Positions 30,385 to 41,966 are shown, counted from the stretch's first letter. The stretch is DNA of 64,000 nt from Serratia entomophila (GCF_021462285.1 NZ_CP082787.1:2728001-2792000); one strand, 5' to 3'. Translations and numbers: made by a program. The notes: generated from the sequence alone by a model not told the origin.

Positions 30385-32241
30385 ATGCGCACATTGTGGC
30401 AAATTATTGCCGGCATATTCAGGTGGACATGGCGTCTGCTGAACTTTATCAGGGAACTGATCCTTAACCTGTTCCTGGTGTTGCTGATCCTGATTGGGGT
30501 CGGCATTTATCTGTCCTTCCAAAGCTCCACCACCCCAACGGTGCCGGCGCGCGGCGCGCTGCTGGTAGATCTGAGCGGCGTGGTGGTCGATCAACCTTCG
30601 ATGAACAACAAGGTGCGCCAATGGGGCCGCGAGCTGCTCGGCGCGTCCAGCAACCGCCTGCAGGAAAACTCCCTGTTCGACGTGGTTGACAGCATTCGCA
30701 AGGCCAAAGACGACAAAAACATTACCGGCATGGTATTGCAGTTGAATGACTTCGCCGGCGCCGATCAGCCTTCCCTGCAGTACATCGGCAAGGCATTGCG
30801 CGAATTCCGCGACAGCGGCAAGCCTATCTTCGCCATCGGCGACAGCTACAACCAGACGCAATACTACCTGGCCAGCTACGCCAACAAGGTCTATCTGTCG
30901 CCGCAGGGCGCGGTCGATCTGCACGGTTTCGCCACCAACAACCTGTACTACAAGTCGTTGTTGGAGATGCTCAAGGTCACCACCAACATTTTCCGCGTCG
31001 GTACCTATAAATCGGCGGTCGAACCGCTGATCCGCGACGATATGTCACCGGCGGCGCGTGAAGCGGACAGCCGCTGGATCGGCGGCCTGTGGCAGAACTA
31101 TCTGGCTACCGTGGCGGCCAACCGCCAGCTGACGCCGCAACAGCTGTTCCCAGGCGCCGCCGGCGTGCTGAGCGGCTTGCAGGCGGCAGGCGGCGATACC
31201 GCCCGCTTCGCGCTGGACAACAAGCTGGTGGATGAGCTGGCGTCACGTACCGTGATTGAAAATCAGCTGGTGAAAACCTTCGGCTGGGATAAGCAGGCCA
31301 ATGATTTCAACGCCATCAGCATCTACGATTATCAGCCGAAGGCGGCGGCGGATCAGGGCGGCAAAATCGCCGTGATCTTCGCCAACGGCGCTATCATGGA
31401 TGGCCAGCAGACGCCGGGCAGCGTAGGTGGCGACACCACCGCCTCAGAGCTGCGCCAGGCGCGCCTGGACCCGGCCGTCAAGGCGGTGATATTGCGTGTC
31501 AACAGCCCTGGCGGCAGCGTCAGCGCCTCTGAAGTGATCCGTTCCGAGCTGGCCGCGGTGCGCGCCGCCGGCAAACCCGTGGTGGTCTCTATGGGCGGCA
31601 TGGCGGCTTCCGGCGGTTATTGGATCTCGACCCCGGCAGACTACATCATCGCCAGCCCGAGCACCCTGACCGGTTCCATCGGCATCTTCGGCATCATCAA
31701 CACCTATGAGCAGACGCTCGACAGCATTGGCGTGCATACCGACGGCGTGGCGACTTCGCCATTGGCCGATATCGCGGTCACCAAGGCGCTGCCGGCGGAG
31801 TTCTCGCAGATGATGCAGTTGAACATCGAAAACGGTTACAAGAACTTTATCGATCTGGTGGCTAAGGCGCGCAAAATGACGCCGCAGCAGGTAGACCAAA
31901 TCGCTCAGGGCCACGTCTGGCTAGGCAGCGATGCCAAAGCCAACGGCCTGGTCGACCAGTTGGGCGACTTCGACGACGCAGTGAAGAAAGCGGCCGAGCT
32001 GGCCAAGCTGAAACAGTGGCAGCTGAACTGGTTCGTCGATACCCCAAGCCTTAGCGATATGGTGCTCAGCCAGTTCGGCGTGTCGATTCACGCCATGCTG
32101 CCAACGGCCATTCAGGCCATGCTGCCTGCGCCGCTGGCGTCTGTCGCCATGGCGGTGAAAGAGCAACCGGGCCTGTTCAACAATCTGAACGACCCGCAAA
32201 ACCGTTACGCCATCTGTTTGACCTGCGGAGAAGTCCGCTAA
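30385..32241 (+). CDS. sppA: Signal peptide peptidase SppA (protease IV)
   Basis: Inner-membrane serine protease that degrades cleaved signal peptides in the periplasm. The 618 residues match E. coli SppA (618). A membrane anchor spans about residues 22-46. The Ser/Lys dyad falls at the expected positions: K209 in [10 protein letters not shown] and S409 in [10 protein letters not shown]. The protein shows the internal duplication typical of the long form. A clear terminator follows. Confidence 0.97.
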   Translation: MRTLWQIIAGIFRWTWRLLNFIRELILNLFLVLLILIGVGIYLSFQSSTTPTVPARGALLVDLSGVVVDQPSMNNKVRQWGRELLGASSNRLQENSLFDVVDSIRKAKDDKNITGMVLQLNDFAGADQPSLQYIGKALREFRDSGKPIFAIGDSYNQTQYYLASYANKVYLSPQGAVDLHGFATNNLYYKSLLEMLKVTTNIFRVGTYKSAVEPLIRDDMSPAAREADSRWIGGLWQNYLATVAANRQLTPQQLFPGAAGVLSGLQAAGGDTARFALDNKLVDELASRTVIENQLVKTFGWDKQANDFNAISIYDYQPKAAADQGGKIAVIFANGAIMDGQQTPGSVGGDTTASELRQARLDPAVKAVILRVNSPGGSVSASEVIRSELAAVRAAGKPVVVSMGGMAASGGYWISTPADYIIASPSTLTGSIGIFGIINTYEQTLDSIGVHTDGVATSPLADIAVTKALPAEFSQMMQLNIENGYKNFIDLVAKARKMTPQQVDQIAQGHVWLGSDAKANGLVDQLGDFDDAVKKAAELAKLKQWQLNWFVDTPSLSDMVLSQFGVSIHAMLPTAIQAMLPAPLASVAMAVKEQPGLFNNLNDPQNRYAICLTCGEVR

Positions 32242-32254
32242 CAAATAAATCCTC

Positions 32255-32281
32255 AGCCCGGCACCCGCCGGGCTTTTTTTC
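32255..32281 (+). terminator. sppA terminator
   Basis: AGCCCGGC-ACCC-GCCGGGCT followed by seven T residues, 14 nt after the sppA stop. Confidence 0.9.
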
Positions 32282-32334
32282 TGCGCTTATCTCCCTATAA
32301 TTCAGCGCATCTTATCTCCGTTAAAATAATGACC

Positions 32335-33351
<1,017 letters not shown>

Positions 33352-33369
33352 CCTCACTAGGGAGCGGCG

Positions 33370-34002
33370 ATGAAAAAGGCCCTGTTACTGATAGACCTGC
33401 AAAACGACTTCTGCCCCGGCGGCGCGCTGGCCGTCGCGGACGGCGACGCCACCCTGGCCGTGGCCAACCGGGCGATCGCCGCCTGCGTGGCGCGCGGCGA
33501 AACGGTGATCGCCAGCCAGGATTGGCACCCCGCCAACCATCGCAGCTTTGCGGTCAACTCCAATGCGCAGCCGGGCACCCTGGGCCAACTGGAAGGTCTG
33601 CCGCAGATCTGGTGGCCGGTGCATTGCGTGCAGGGGAGTCCCGGGGCCGAGTTTCATGCCGATTTGCATCAGGCGGCCATCGTCGAGGTGTTTCGCAAAG
33701 GGCAAAACCCGGACATCGACAGCTACAGCGCCTTCTTCGACAACGGCCATAGGGCGCAAACCATGCTGGACGGCTGGCTGAAAGCGCAGGGCATCGAGCG
33801 GCTGGCGATTATGGGGCTGGCGACCGACTACTGCGTGAAGTTCAGCGTGCTGGATGCCTGCCGGTTGGGATACGCAACCCAGGTGATCGTCGACGGCTGC
33901 CGCGGCGTCGATTTGCAGCCGGGCGACAGCCAGCGAGCACTGCAGGCGATGCAGCAGGCCGGCGCCCAGCTGGTTACCCTGTCACAATTTATCGCTGATT
34001 GA
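33370..34002 (+). CDS. pncA: Nicotinamidase/pyrazinamidase PncA
   Basis: Converts nicotinamide to nicotinic acid for NAD salvage. The 210 residues belong to the isochorismatase-like cysteine hydrolases, with the catalytic Asp in LIDLQNDF, the metal ligands around SQDWHPANH, and the nucleophilic cysteine in GLATDYCVKF. TAGGGAGCG precedes the ATG. It follows ansA directly. Confidence 0.95.
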   Translation: MKKALLLIDLQNDFCPGGALAVADGDATLAVANRAIAACVARGETVIASQDWHPANHRSFAVNSNAQPGTLGQLEGLPQIWWPVHCVQGSPGAEFHADLHQAAIVEVFRKGQNPDIDSYSAFFDNGHRAQTMLDGWLKAQGIERLAIMGLATDYCVKFSVLDACRLGYATQVIVDGCRGVDLQPGDSQRALQAMQQAGAQLVTLSQFIAD

Positions 34003-34117
34003 TCTCCAGGGGCGCCGCAGGCGCCCTGTTCTCCCGCCGGCGAAAATCTCGACACCGCTCACATTCCGACCATTCTCCCGCACCGACATCTTGTTACCGC
34101 CCGGCGCTTTTGCTGTT

Positions 34118-34232
34118 ATGACCCCGATGCTTCGGCATCGCAGGGTTATACGCATCCGGGGCCCGTTGAGCCCGGCTTTATTGTGACCGCCTGAGGCGGT
34201 TCAGGTCGACCTTGTCGGCCAAAGGAGATGAC
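34118..34232 (+). promoter_or_regulatory. Structured leader upstream of chiD with a possible 22-codon upstream ORF
   Basis: Four stem-loops follow one another just before the ribosome-binding site: CGATGC-TTCG-GCATCG (34125-34140), CCGGG...CCCGG (34156-34175), ACCGCC-TGA-GGCGGT (34186-34200) and GGTCGAC-CTT-GTCGGCC (34204-34220, one wobble). AAAGGAG comes next. A 22-codon, arginine-rich frame begins with ATG at 34118 and ends at 34186 (MTPMLRHRRVIRIRGPLSP..), but has no clear ribosome-binding site. The layout suggests an attenuator or RNA-level control. I do not recognise it as a known riboswitch. Confidence 0.5.
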
Positions 34233-35513
34233 ATGAAATTAGCCCGTAAGCTGCTGCCTTTGCTGGTAGCGGCGCAGTTTGGTATGGCCGGAGCCGGCAT
34301 GGCTCAGGCGGCCTCTTATCTGTCCGTCGGTTACTTCAACGGCGGCGGCGACGTCACCGCCGGCCCCGGTGGCGACATCAACAAACTGGACGTCAGCCAG
34401 ATAACCCACCTCAACTACTCGTTCGGCCTGATCTACAACAATGAGAAAGACGAATCCAACCCGGCGCTGAAAGATGCGGCGCGCCTGCACCAGATCTACC
34501 TGTCGCCGAAGGTGCAGGCCGATCTGCAGCTGCTGCCGGTGCTGCGCAAGCAAAACCCGGAACTGAAAGTGCTGCTCTCGGTCGGCGGCTGGGGCGCCCG
34601 CGGTTTCTCCGGCGCGGCCGCGACGGCGGAAAGCCGGGCGGTGTTTATCCGTTCGGTGCAACAGGTGCTCAAACAGTACAGCCTCGACGGCATCGATCTG
34701 GACTGGGAATACCCGGTTAACGGCGCCTGGGGGCTGGTGGAAAGCCAACCGGCGGACCGCGCCAACTTCACCCTGCTGCTGAAGGAGCTGCACCAGGCAT
34801 TAAACAAGGGCCAGTTGTTGACCATCGCCGTCGGCGCCAACGCCAAAAGCCCGCAGGAGTGGGTGGATGTCCCCGCCATCGCGCCTTATCTCGATTACAT
34901 CAACCTGATGACCTACGATATGGCGTACGGCACGCAGTACTTCAACTCCAACCTGTACGATTCCAAACGGTGGCCCACCGTCGCCGCCGCCGATCGCTAC
35001 AGCGCCAATTTTGTGGTGGATAACTACCTGGCAGCCGGCCTGAAGCCCGCGCAGATGAATCTGGGCATAGGTTTTTATGGCCGGGTGCCCAAACGGGCGA
35101 CCGAAGCGGGGATCGACTGGGACAAGCCGGACGCCGCCAGGCATCCGGTAACCCAGCCCTACTTCGGCGAACGGGAAATCGCGCTGTTCAAATCGCTGGG
35201 CCTCGATCTGGCCAAGGACAGCTACTTCAAATACAACGATATCGTCAGCAAACTGCTGAATGACCCGCAGCGGCGCTTCAGCGCGCACTGGGACAACGAC
35301 GCCAAAGTGCCTTACCTGACGCTGCAATCCGCCGAAGGCAAGCCGCTGTTCGCCATTTCCTACGAGAACCCGCGTTCGGTGGCGATCAAGGCCGACTATA
35401 TCAAGAGCAAGGGATTGGGCGGCGCGATGTTCTGGGAATACGGTGCAGACGACAACAACCGCCTGGCGCGCCAGCTGGCGGAATCGTTGGGGATAAACGG
35501 CGGGAAACGCTAA
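34233..35513 (+). CDS. chiD: Glycoside hydrolase family 18 chitinase, ChiD type
   Basis: Secreted chitinase that cleaves beta-1,4-linked N-acetylglucosamine. The ATG at 34233, after AAAGGAG, gives 426 residues with a signal peptide ending MAQA-A near residue 27. The family 18 signature is complete: SVGG near residue 116 and DGIDLDWEYP with the catalytic E159. There is no visible chitin-binding or fibronectin domain, so it is a single-domain enzyme. The sequence strongly resembles Serratia ChiD, known for releasing chitobiose and for transglycosylation. It is a genus-type addition between pncA and yeaC. Confidence 0.92.
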   Translation: MKLARKLLPLLVAAQFGMAGAGMAQAASYLSVGYFNGGGDVTAGPGGDINKLDVSQITHLNYSFGLIYNNEKDESNPALKDAARLHQIYLSPKVQADLQLLPVLRKQNPELKVLLSVGGWGARGFSGAAATAESRAVFIRSVQQVLKQYSLDGIDLDWEYPVNGAWGLVESQPADRANFTLLLKELHQALNKGQLLTIAVGANAKSPQEWVDVPAIAPYLDYINLMTYDMAYGTQYFNSNLYDSKRWPTVAAADRYSANFVVDNYLAAGLKPAQMNLGIGFYGRVPKRATEAGIDWDKPDAARHPVTQPYFGEREIALFKSLGLDLAKDSYFKYNDIVSKLLNDPQRRFSAHWDNDAKVPYLTLQSAEGKPLFAISYENPRSVAIKADYIKSKGLGGAMFWEYGADDNNRLARQLAESLGINGGKR

Positions 35514-35519
35514 AGCGGC

Positions 35520-35540
35520 GGGCGATGGCGACATCGCCCT
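35520..35540. terminator. Hairpin between the convergent genes chiD and yeaC
   Basis: GGGCGATG-GCGA-CATCGCCC lies between the two stop codons. There is no T-run on either strand, so termination here may be weak or Rho-assisted. Confidence 0.45.
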
Positions 35541-35550
35541 GCTGCACGCA

Positions 35551-35823
35551 TTACTGCGGTTTCAGTTTAACCAGCGGTTCGGCGACGAACTGCTGTTTAA
35601 GCTCCTGCTTGCTCTTCATCACTATCTGGCCGTCGGTGCCGATGCTCATATGCTGAGGATCGGCATTGTTCATCGACTGCCACAGCATCACCGCCTGCAG
35701 GCTGTTTTCTTTCTGCTCCGGCGTCAGCGCCACGCCGTCCGGCCATTTGCCCAACTCGACCGCCTGCACCAGGCGCTGGTAGATTTCGGGCGTCATCGCC
35801 GCAATCAGATCTTTCACTTCCAT
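35551..35823 (-). CDS. yeaC: DUF1315 family protein YeaC
   Basis: Small cytoplasmic protein of unknown function. The 90 residues include MTPEIYQRLVQAVELGKWPDG and LTPEQKEN, which match E. coli YeaC closely in sequence and length. It lies 63 nt downstream of msrB, as in E. coli. Confidence 0.93.
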   Translation of the reverse strand: MEVKDLIAAMTPEIYQRLVQAVELGKWPDGVALTPEQKENSLQAVMLWQSMNNADPQHMSIGTDGQIVMKSKQELKQQFVAEPLVKLKPQ

Positions 35824-35886
35824 CAGGGCATTTCTCGCTTACGAAAGAATAATTAGCTGAATCGATTTTTCAGATTGAATTACCGC

Positions 35887-36300
35887 TTAACCGGCGGTTT
35901 TCTCACCATTCTCGCCGTCGGTAAAACTTAACGACGCCGAGTTTACGCAAAAGCGCTCGCCGGTCGGCTGCGGGCCATCGGGGAACACATGGCCCAGATG
36001 GGCGTCGCAATGGCCGCAGCGGATCTCGACGCGATGCATATTGTGTGAGTTATCATCAAGATAACGGATTGCATCGTCGGATACCGGCTCATAGAAGCTT
36101 GGCCAGCCGCAGCCGGAGTCGTACTTGCTGTCGGAGTAGAACAACGGCTGGTTGCAGCACAGGCAATGGTACACGCCCTCCCGCTTATTGTGCAGCAGTT
36201 TGCCGGAAAACGGCGCTTCGGTGCCCCGCTCTTGGGTCACATAACGTTGGATTTCATTCAGTTCCGTGGCCGATTGGCCAGGGGTTGTCTCTTTAGCCAT
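35887..36300 (-). CDS. msrB: Peptide methionine-R-sulfoxide reductase MsrB
   Basis: Repairs R-methionine sulfoxide in oxidised proteins. The ATG at 36300 gives 137 residues, exactly the E. coli length, starting [16 protein letters not shown]; the longer frame to 36357 adds 19 unmatched residues. Structural zinc cysteines are seen in [10 protein letters not shown] and [10 protein letters not shown]; the catalytic cysteine is in RFCVNSASL. It is transcribed divergently from gapA. Confidence 0.96.
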   Translation of the reverse strand: MAKETTPGQSATELNEIQRYVTQERGTEAPFSGKLLHNKREGVYHCLCCNQPLFYSDSKYDSGCGWPSFYEPVSDDAIRYLDDNSHNMHRVEIRCGHCDAHLGHVFPDGPQPTGERFCVNSASLSFTDGENGEKTAG

Positions 36301-36420
36301 TTGTGCGTTTCTCTGAATGTGGATAATGTCAACGAAAACAATGATTAATAATAACAAAAAATTAACACCCTTGCAGGGATTTTTGGCCTAAACTGTAGCC
36401 CATAAAGGTCACGTCGCGAC

Positions 36421-36444
36421 GATATGTGATACCGATCACATATC
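36421..36444. promoter_or_regulatory. CRP-binding site in the msrB-gapA divergent region
   Basis: GATATGTGAT-ACCG-ATCACATATC is a perfect palindrome with 10-bp arms and contains TGTGA-N6-TCACA, the full CRP consensus. It lies about 205 nt before gapA and 120 nt before msrB. Catabolite control of gapA by CRP is known in E. coli. The 36301-36648 interval holds no gene. Confidence 0.75.
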
Positions 36445-36636
36445 CTGTTTGTGCTGACTTTATACTTAGCGGTTTGACCCCATATTACGGATGAGGCCGA
36501 ACGCAAACGGACTGTGCAATAAGCGCGCAAAAACGACCGCCAGGTTTGACTTGCCGCAAGAATTGACACGATTCCGCTTGACGCTTGGTAAGGTTTTTGT
36601 AATTTTACAACCAACCTTTTATTCACTAACAAATAG

Positions 36637-37644
<1,008 letters not shown>

Positions 37645-37668
37645 TGGAACGATGTTAAGCTGATGATG

Positions 37669-37694
37669 AGGGCGACATTTATGTCGCCCTTTTT
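37669..37694 (+). terminator. gapA terminator
   Basis: AGGGCGACA-TTTA-TGTCGCCCT followed by a T-run, 24 nt after the gapA stop and 32 nt before yeaD. Partial read-through into yeaD is likely. Confidence 0.88.
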
Positions 37695-37725
37695 ATTTGT
37701 GTTTAAGCGAACAAAAGGCCACGCG

Positions 37726-38601
37726 ATGAACGATAAAATTTTCACCCTGCCCGTTACCGAACAAATTTCTCCGTATATCAGCCAACGTCAGCTCGATGAA
37801 CTGGGCGTGGTGGTGGTGTCCCATCCCAAGGTGCGCGCTGCGGTGGCCCTGCAAGGCGCCCATCTGTTGGCCTGGCAGCCCAGCGGCGAGCAGCCGGTTA
37901 TCTGGCTCAGCGGCAATACCCCGTTCCAAAAGGGCAAGGCCATTCGCGGCGGCGTGCCGATCTGCTGGCCATGGTTCGGCCCGGCGGGCCAGCCCTCCCA
38001 CGGTTTTGCCCGCAACCAGCCCTGGAGCCTGACGGCGCACGATGAAGACGACAACGGCGTTATTTTGACCTTCACGCTGAAAGACAACGAGCAGACTCGC
38101 AAGCTGTGGCCGCACGCCTTTACGCTGATTGCCCGCTTCAAGCTGGGCGAAGAGTGTGAGATTGAACTGGAGTCGCACGGCGACTATCAGGCCACCGCCG
38201 CGCTGCACAGCTACTTCCAGATTGGCGATATTGCGCGGGTGAAGGTCGCGGGCCTCGGCGACAGCTATATCGACAAGGTGGCGGGCGGCGTTGAGGCCCA
38301 CCAAACCGGCGAGCTGACGTTTAACGGCCAGACCGACCGCGTCTATACCCAACCGGAAGCCTTCAGCCTGATCAAGGATGCGGCGCTGCAGCGCACCATT
38401 GAGGTTCATCATCACCACATGAGCGATGTTATCGCCTGGAACCCCGGCGTTGAGCTGTCTTGCAGCATGGCGGACATGACCAACGACGGTTACAAAACCA
38501 TGGTGTGCGTGGAAACCGGCCGCGTCAGCAAACCGCTGCTCGCCGCCGGCGAACGGCCTGCACGTCTGGCGGTAACCTTCCGCAGCCGCAAAAATGCCTG
38601 A
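37726..38601 (+). CDS. yeaD: Glucose-6-phosphate 1-epimerase family protein YeaD
   Basis: Aldose-1-epimerase-fold protein; yeast and bacterial members interconvert the anomers of glucose 6-phosphate. The ATG at 37726 gives 291 residues (E. coli 294) starting MNDKIFTLPVTEQISP. Conserved segments GAHLLAWQP, IRGGVPICWPWFGP and HGFARNQPW match the family. Its position after gapA is conserved in enterobacteria and fits a link with glycolysis. Confidence 0.93.
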   Translation: MNDKIFTLPVTEQISPYISQRQLDELGVVVVSHPKVRAAVALQGAHLLAWQPSGEQPVIWLSGNTPFQKGKAIRGGVPICWPWFGPAGQPSHGFARNQPWSLTAHDEDDNGVILTFTLKDNEQTRKLWPHAFTLIARFKLGEECEIELESHGDYQATAALHSYFQIGDIARVKVAGLGDSYIDKVAGGVEAHQTGELTFNGQTDRVYTQPEAFSLIKDAALQRTIEVHHHHMSDVIAWNPGVELSCSMADMTNDGYKTMVCVETGRVSKPLLAAGERPARLAVTFRSRKNA

Positions 38602-38648
38602 CTCTTCGGGGTGGCCAACCTTGCCGCCCATTCGCACTATAGATGTGC

Positions 38649-38671
38649 AAAAGGGGCGCCAGCGCCCCTTT
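38649..38671. terminator. Bidirectional terminator between yeaD and mipA
   Basis: AAAAGGGGCG-CCAG-CGCCCCTTT has A's on the left and T's on the right, so it can end transcription from both convergent genes. Confidence 0.75.
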
Positions 38672-38709
38672 ATGATGCATTGCCTGCACTATTATCGTGC
38701 ATCTCGCCG

Positions 38710-39459
38710 TTAGAAGCTGTAGCTCACACCCGTCATCAGCAGCCCGGTGTATGATTTATCTACCATTGGGCTGTCTTTGACCTCATCGGAAAGCTTGACG
38801 TAACGGCCAACGAAGAAGGCGTTCCAGGCTTTGTTGATTTTATAGTTGGCGCTCAGCTCAACGTAGGGTGCCCAGCTGTCTTCCGGCGTGTAGCTGTCGA
38901 GACCGCTGCGGCGTGATTCGTTTTCACTGATGCCGTAGTAATATTTATTCTGGTTTTTGCTGCTCCACGTGACGCCCACGCCGGGAACCAGAGTGAAAGC
39001 GTCGAGGTCAAACTTGTACAGGTACGCCACATCCCCCACCAGGCCATTGCTGTAGTTCAGGGTATCGCCGGTGAAGGTGGTGCGAATGGTGCCCCACTCG
39101 GCGTTGTGAGAATAGGCCAGGCCGGCCATCAGCGTGCCGCGACGCTTGTCGAGACGCTTCATGCGGTCGTCGTCGCTGTCACCCGGGCGGTAGCCCAGCG
39201 GCGAGTAGTAGCCCATGATGCTCAACTGGTTTTGCTGGTCTTTCCACAGGTAATAACCGGCGGTCAGGGTGCGGAAGTAGAAGTCATCGCCTTCATAGTT
39301 AATCACGGGCACCGGATAAACGCGGTCCTGATAACCACGATAAGGATCCGGGCTGACCAGCGCGGAAGCGCCAAGTGACCAGGTTCCTGCCTGAGCACTG
39401 TGCGCACAAACCATTGCGGAAGCGATAATTGCTAGCGTTTTGAGTTGAGAAATCTTCAC
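38710..39459 (-). CDS. mipA: MltA-interacting protein MipA, outer-membrane OmpV family
   Basis: Outer-membrane beta-barrel scaffold reported in E. coli to link MltA with PBP1B. I chose the GTG at 39459, giving 249 residues (E. coli 248), because it follows GGAAA and gives a clean signal peptide ending HSAQA; the ATG at 39498 adds 13 residues without family support. Alternating hydrophobic strands, VYPVPVINYEGDDFYFR and the C-terminal GLLMTGVSYSF with terminal Phe mark an outer-membrane barrel. Confidence 0.9.
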   Translation of the reverse strand: MKISQLKTLAIIASAMVCAHSAQAGTWSLGASALVSPDPYRGYQDRVYPVPVINYEGDDFYFRTLTAGYYLWKDQQNQLSIMGYYSPLGYRPGDSDDDRMKRLDKRRGTLMAGLAYSHNAEWGTIRTTFTGDTLNYSNGLVGDVAYLYKFDLDAFTLVPGVGVTWSSKNQNKYYYGISENESRRSGLDSYTPEDSWAPYVELSANYKINKAWNAFFVGRYVKLSDEVKDSPMVDKSYTGLLMTGVSYSF

Positions 39460-39900
39460 TGGTTTTTTTCCATAAATAACGGGGTTAATAGCGCACACAG
39501 TTTATGTGAAAATTTGGTTGCGCGTCTAATCTTTACAATAGAAAACAACCAAGATCGAATAACTTAGATCGGAAATATGAATTAATCATGGCAGTGCCAT
39601 GACGTTTTCTGCCGCAGACCGCGCCAGACAAGGCATTTGGCTCTCTCTGCAATAACTGAGTCATTGATATGACTTAAAAAAAGCTTTTTCTGCTGCAGGA
39701 AATTTTCCAGTATGCAAACTAAGCTTAAATCAGAAGGTGAATTTATCCTGAGCCCAGTGGCAATACAGCGCAACTCGCGATAATAAGCGCACCAAGTTGG
39801 CATACGGGTTGCTGTACTCAGGTATAACTTCTTCTTTCGGGAGCCACAACACTATCACCAGCTCCCTTTACCTGTGCTAATAACGAAAAGGACGGGCATC
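39460..39900. other. Divergent region between mipA and yeaG
   Basis: About 440 nt without a credible gene; frames here such as 39582-39803 minus lack family features. It holds the mipA promoter and a sigma-54 promoter for yeaG (listed separately). No clear NtrC enhancer could be identified by eye. Confidence 0.5.
39799..39812 (+). promoter_or_regulatory. Sigma-54 promoter of yeaGH
   Basis: TTGGCATACGGGTTGCT contains the invariant GG (39799-39800) and GC (39811-39812) separated by exactly 10 bp, and matches the sigma-54 consensus TGGCAC-N5-TTGC closely. It lies about 89 nt before the yeaG start. E. coli yeaGH is known to be controlled by NtrC and sigma-54. Confidence 0.8.
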
Positions 39901-41835
39901 ATGAACATATTTGACCACTATCGCCAGCGTTATGAAGCTGCCAAGGACGAAGAGTTCACACTGCAGGAATTTCTTACCATTTGCCGGCAAGATCGCAGTG
40001 CCTATGCCAATGCGGCCGAACGTCTGCTGATGGCCATCGGTGAACCCGTTATGGTGGACACCGCGCTTGAGTCACGCATGTCTCGCCTGTTCTCCAACCG
40101 CGTGATCGCTCGCTATCCCGCCTTCGAAGAGTTCTACGGCATGGAAGAGGCTATCGAGCAGATAGTTTCTTATCTGAAGCACGCCGCGCAGGGCCTCGAA
40201 GAGAAGAAACAGATCCTGTACCTGTTGGGCCCGGTGGGCGGCGGTAAATCCTCGCTGGCGGAACGGCTGAAAGCGCTGATGCAACGCGTGCCGATCTACA
40301 CCCTGAGCGCCAACGGCGAACGCAGCCCGGTAAACGATCACCCATTGTGCCTGTTCAACCCGCAGGAAGACGCTTCTATTCTGGAAAAAGAATACAACAT
40401 CCCTAACCGTTATCTCGGCACCATCATGTCGCCGTGGGCGGCGAAGCGCCTGCATGAGTTCGGCGGCGACATCACCAAGTTCAAAGTGGTGAAGGTGCGC
40501 CCTTCCATTCTGGAACAGATCGCCATCGCCAAAACCGAACCGGGCGACGAGAACAACCAGGATATTTCTGCGCTGGTCGGTAAGGTCGATATCCGCAAGC
40601 TGGAAAACCACGCGCAAAACGATCCGGACGCCTACGGCTATTCCGGCGCCCTGTGCCGCGCCAACCAGGGGATCATGGAGTTCGTGGAGATGTTCAAAGC
40701 GCCGATCAAGGTGCTGCACCCGCTGCTGACCGCCACCCAGGAAGGCAACTATAACGGCACCGAGGGCATCTCCGCCCTGCCGTTCAGCGGCATTATTCTG
40801 GCGCACTCCAACGAATCGGAATGGGTCACCTTCCGCAACAACAAGAACAATGAAGCCTTCCTCGACCGCGTATACATCGTCAAGGTGCCTTACTGCCTGC
40901 GGGTGTCGGAAGAGATCAAAATCTACGACAAACTGCTGGATCACAGCGAGCTGACCCACGCGCCTTGCGCTCCCGGCACGCTGGAGACCCTGGCGCGCTT
41001 TACCGTGCTCTCGCGTCTGAAAGAGCCGGAAAACTCCAGCATTTACTCGAAGATGCGGGTCTATGACGGCGAAAGCCTGAAAGACACCGACCCGAAAGCC
41101 AAGTCGTATCAGGAGTACCGCGACTACGCCGGGGTGGATGAAGGCATGAACGGCTTGTCCACCCGTTTCGCCTTTAAAATCCTCTCACGGGTGTTCAACT
41201 TCGATCATGCCGAGGTAGCGGCTAACCCGGTGCACCTGTTCTACGTGCTGGAACAGCAGATAGAACGTGAGCAATTCCCGCAGGATCAGGCGGAGAAATA
41301 TCTGGAGCACCTGAAAGGCTACCTGATCCCGAAATACGCCGAGTTTATCGGCAAAGAGATCCAAACGGCTTACCTCGAGTCCTACTCCGAATACGGCCAG
41401 AATATTTTTGACCGCTACGTGACCTATGCAGACTTCTGGATCCAGGATCAAGAGTACCGTGACCCGGACACCGGCCAGCTGTTCGATCGCGAATCCCTGA
41501 ACGCCGAGCTGGAGAAAATCGAGAAACCGGCCGGCATCAGCAACCCGAAAGATTTCCGCAACGAAATCGTCAACTTCGTGCTGCGCGCCCGCGCCAACAA
41601 CAGCGGCCGCAACCCGAACTGGACCAGCTATGAGAAGCTGCGCACCGTGATCGAGAAGAAAATGTTCTCCAATACCGAGGAGCTGCTGCCGGTCATTTCC
41701 TTTAACGCCAAGACCTCGACGGATGAGCAGAAAAAGCATGATGACTTCGTCGACCGCATGATGGAGAAAGGCTATACCCGCAAACAGGTACGCCTGTTGT
41801 GTGAATGGTATCTGCGGGTCAGAAAATCCTCATAA
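39901..41835 (+). CDS. yeaG: PrkA-family serine protein kinase YeaG
   Basis: AAA-domain protein kinase induced under nitrogen starvation and stationary phase. The ATG at 39901 gives 644 residues, as in E. coli, starting MNIFDHYRQRYEAAKDEEF. The P-loop is LLGPVGGGKSSLAERL, and the C-terminal PrkA domain extends to the end. Conservation with E. coli is very high across the whole length. It is followed by yeaH, its usual partner. A sigma-54 promoter lies upstream. Confidence 0.96.
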   Translation: MNIFDHYRQRYEAAKDEEFTLQEFLTICRQDRSAYANAAERLLMAIGEPVMVDTALESRMSRLFSNRVIARYPAFEEFYGMEEAIEQIVSYLKHAAQGLEEKKQILYLLGPVGGGKSSLAERLKALMQRVPIYTLSANGERSPVNDHPLCLFNPQEDASILEKEYNIPNRYLGTIMSPWAAKRLHEFGGDITKFKVVKVRPSILEQIAIAKTEPGDENNQDISALVGKVDIRKLENHAQNDPDAYGYSGALCRANQGIMEFVEMFKAPIKVLHPLLTATQEGNYNGTEGISALPFSGIILAHSNESEWVTFRNNKNNEAFLDRVYIVKVPYCLRVSEEIKIYDKLLDHSELTHAPCAPGTLETLARFTVLSRLKEPENSSIYSKMRVYDGESLKDTDPKAKSYQEYRDYAGVDEGMNGLSTRFAFKILSRVFNFDHAEVAANPVHLFYVLEQQIEREQFPQDQAEKYLEHLKGYLIPKYAEFIGKEIQTAYLESYSEYGQNIFDRYVTYADFWIQDQEYRDPDTGQLFDRESLNAELEKIEKPAGISNPKDFRNEIVNFVLRARANNSGRNPNWTSYEKLRTVIEKKMFSNTEELLPVISFNAKTSTDEQKKHDDFVDRMMEKGYTRKQVRLLCEWYLRVRKSS

Positions 41836-41966
41836 CGCCGGCGCACAGCGGTATTATCAGGGCCATGTCCAGAGATTTGACGTGACAGCGAGGTCCAGGG
41901 ACGGACCGAACGATTACGCTGTCGCGTGCAGGACATGAAAAGTTGGCAACGTCGTTTGGGGGATGT

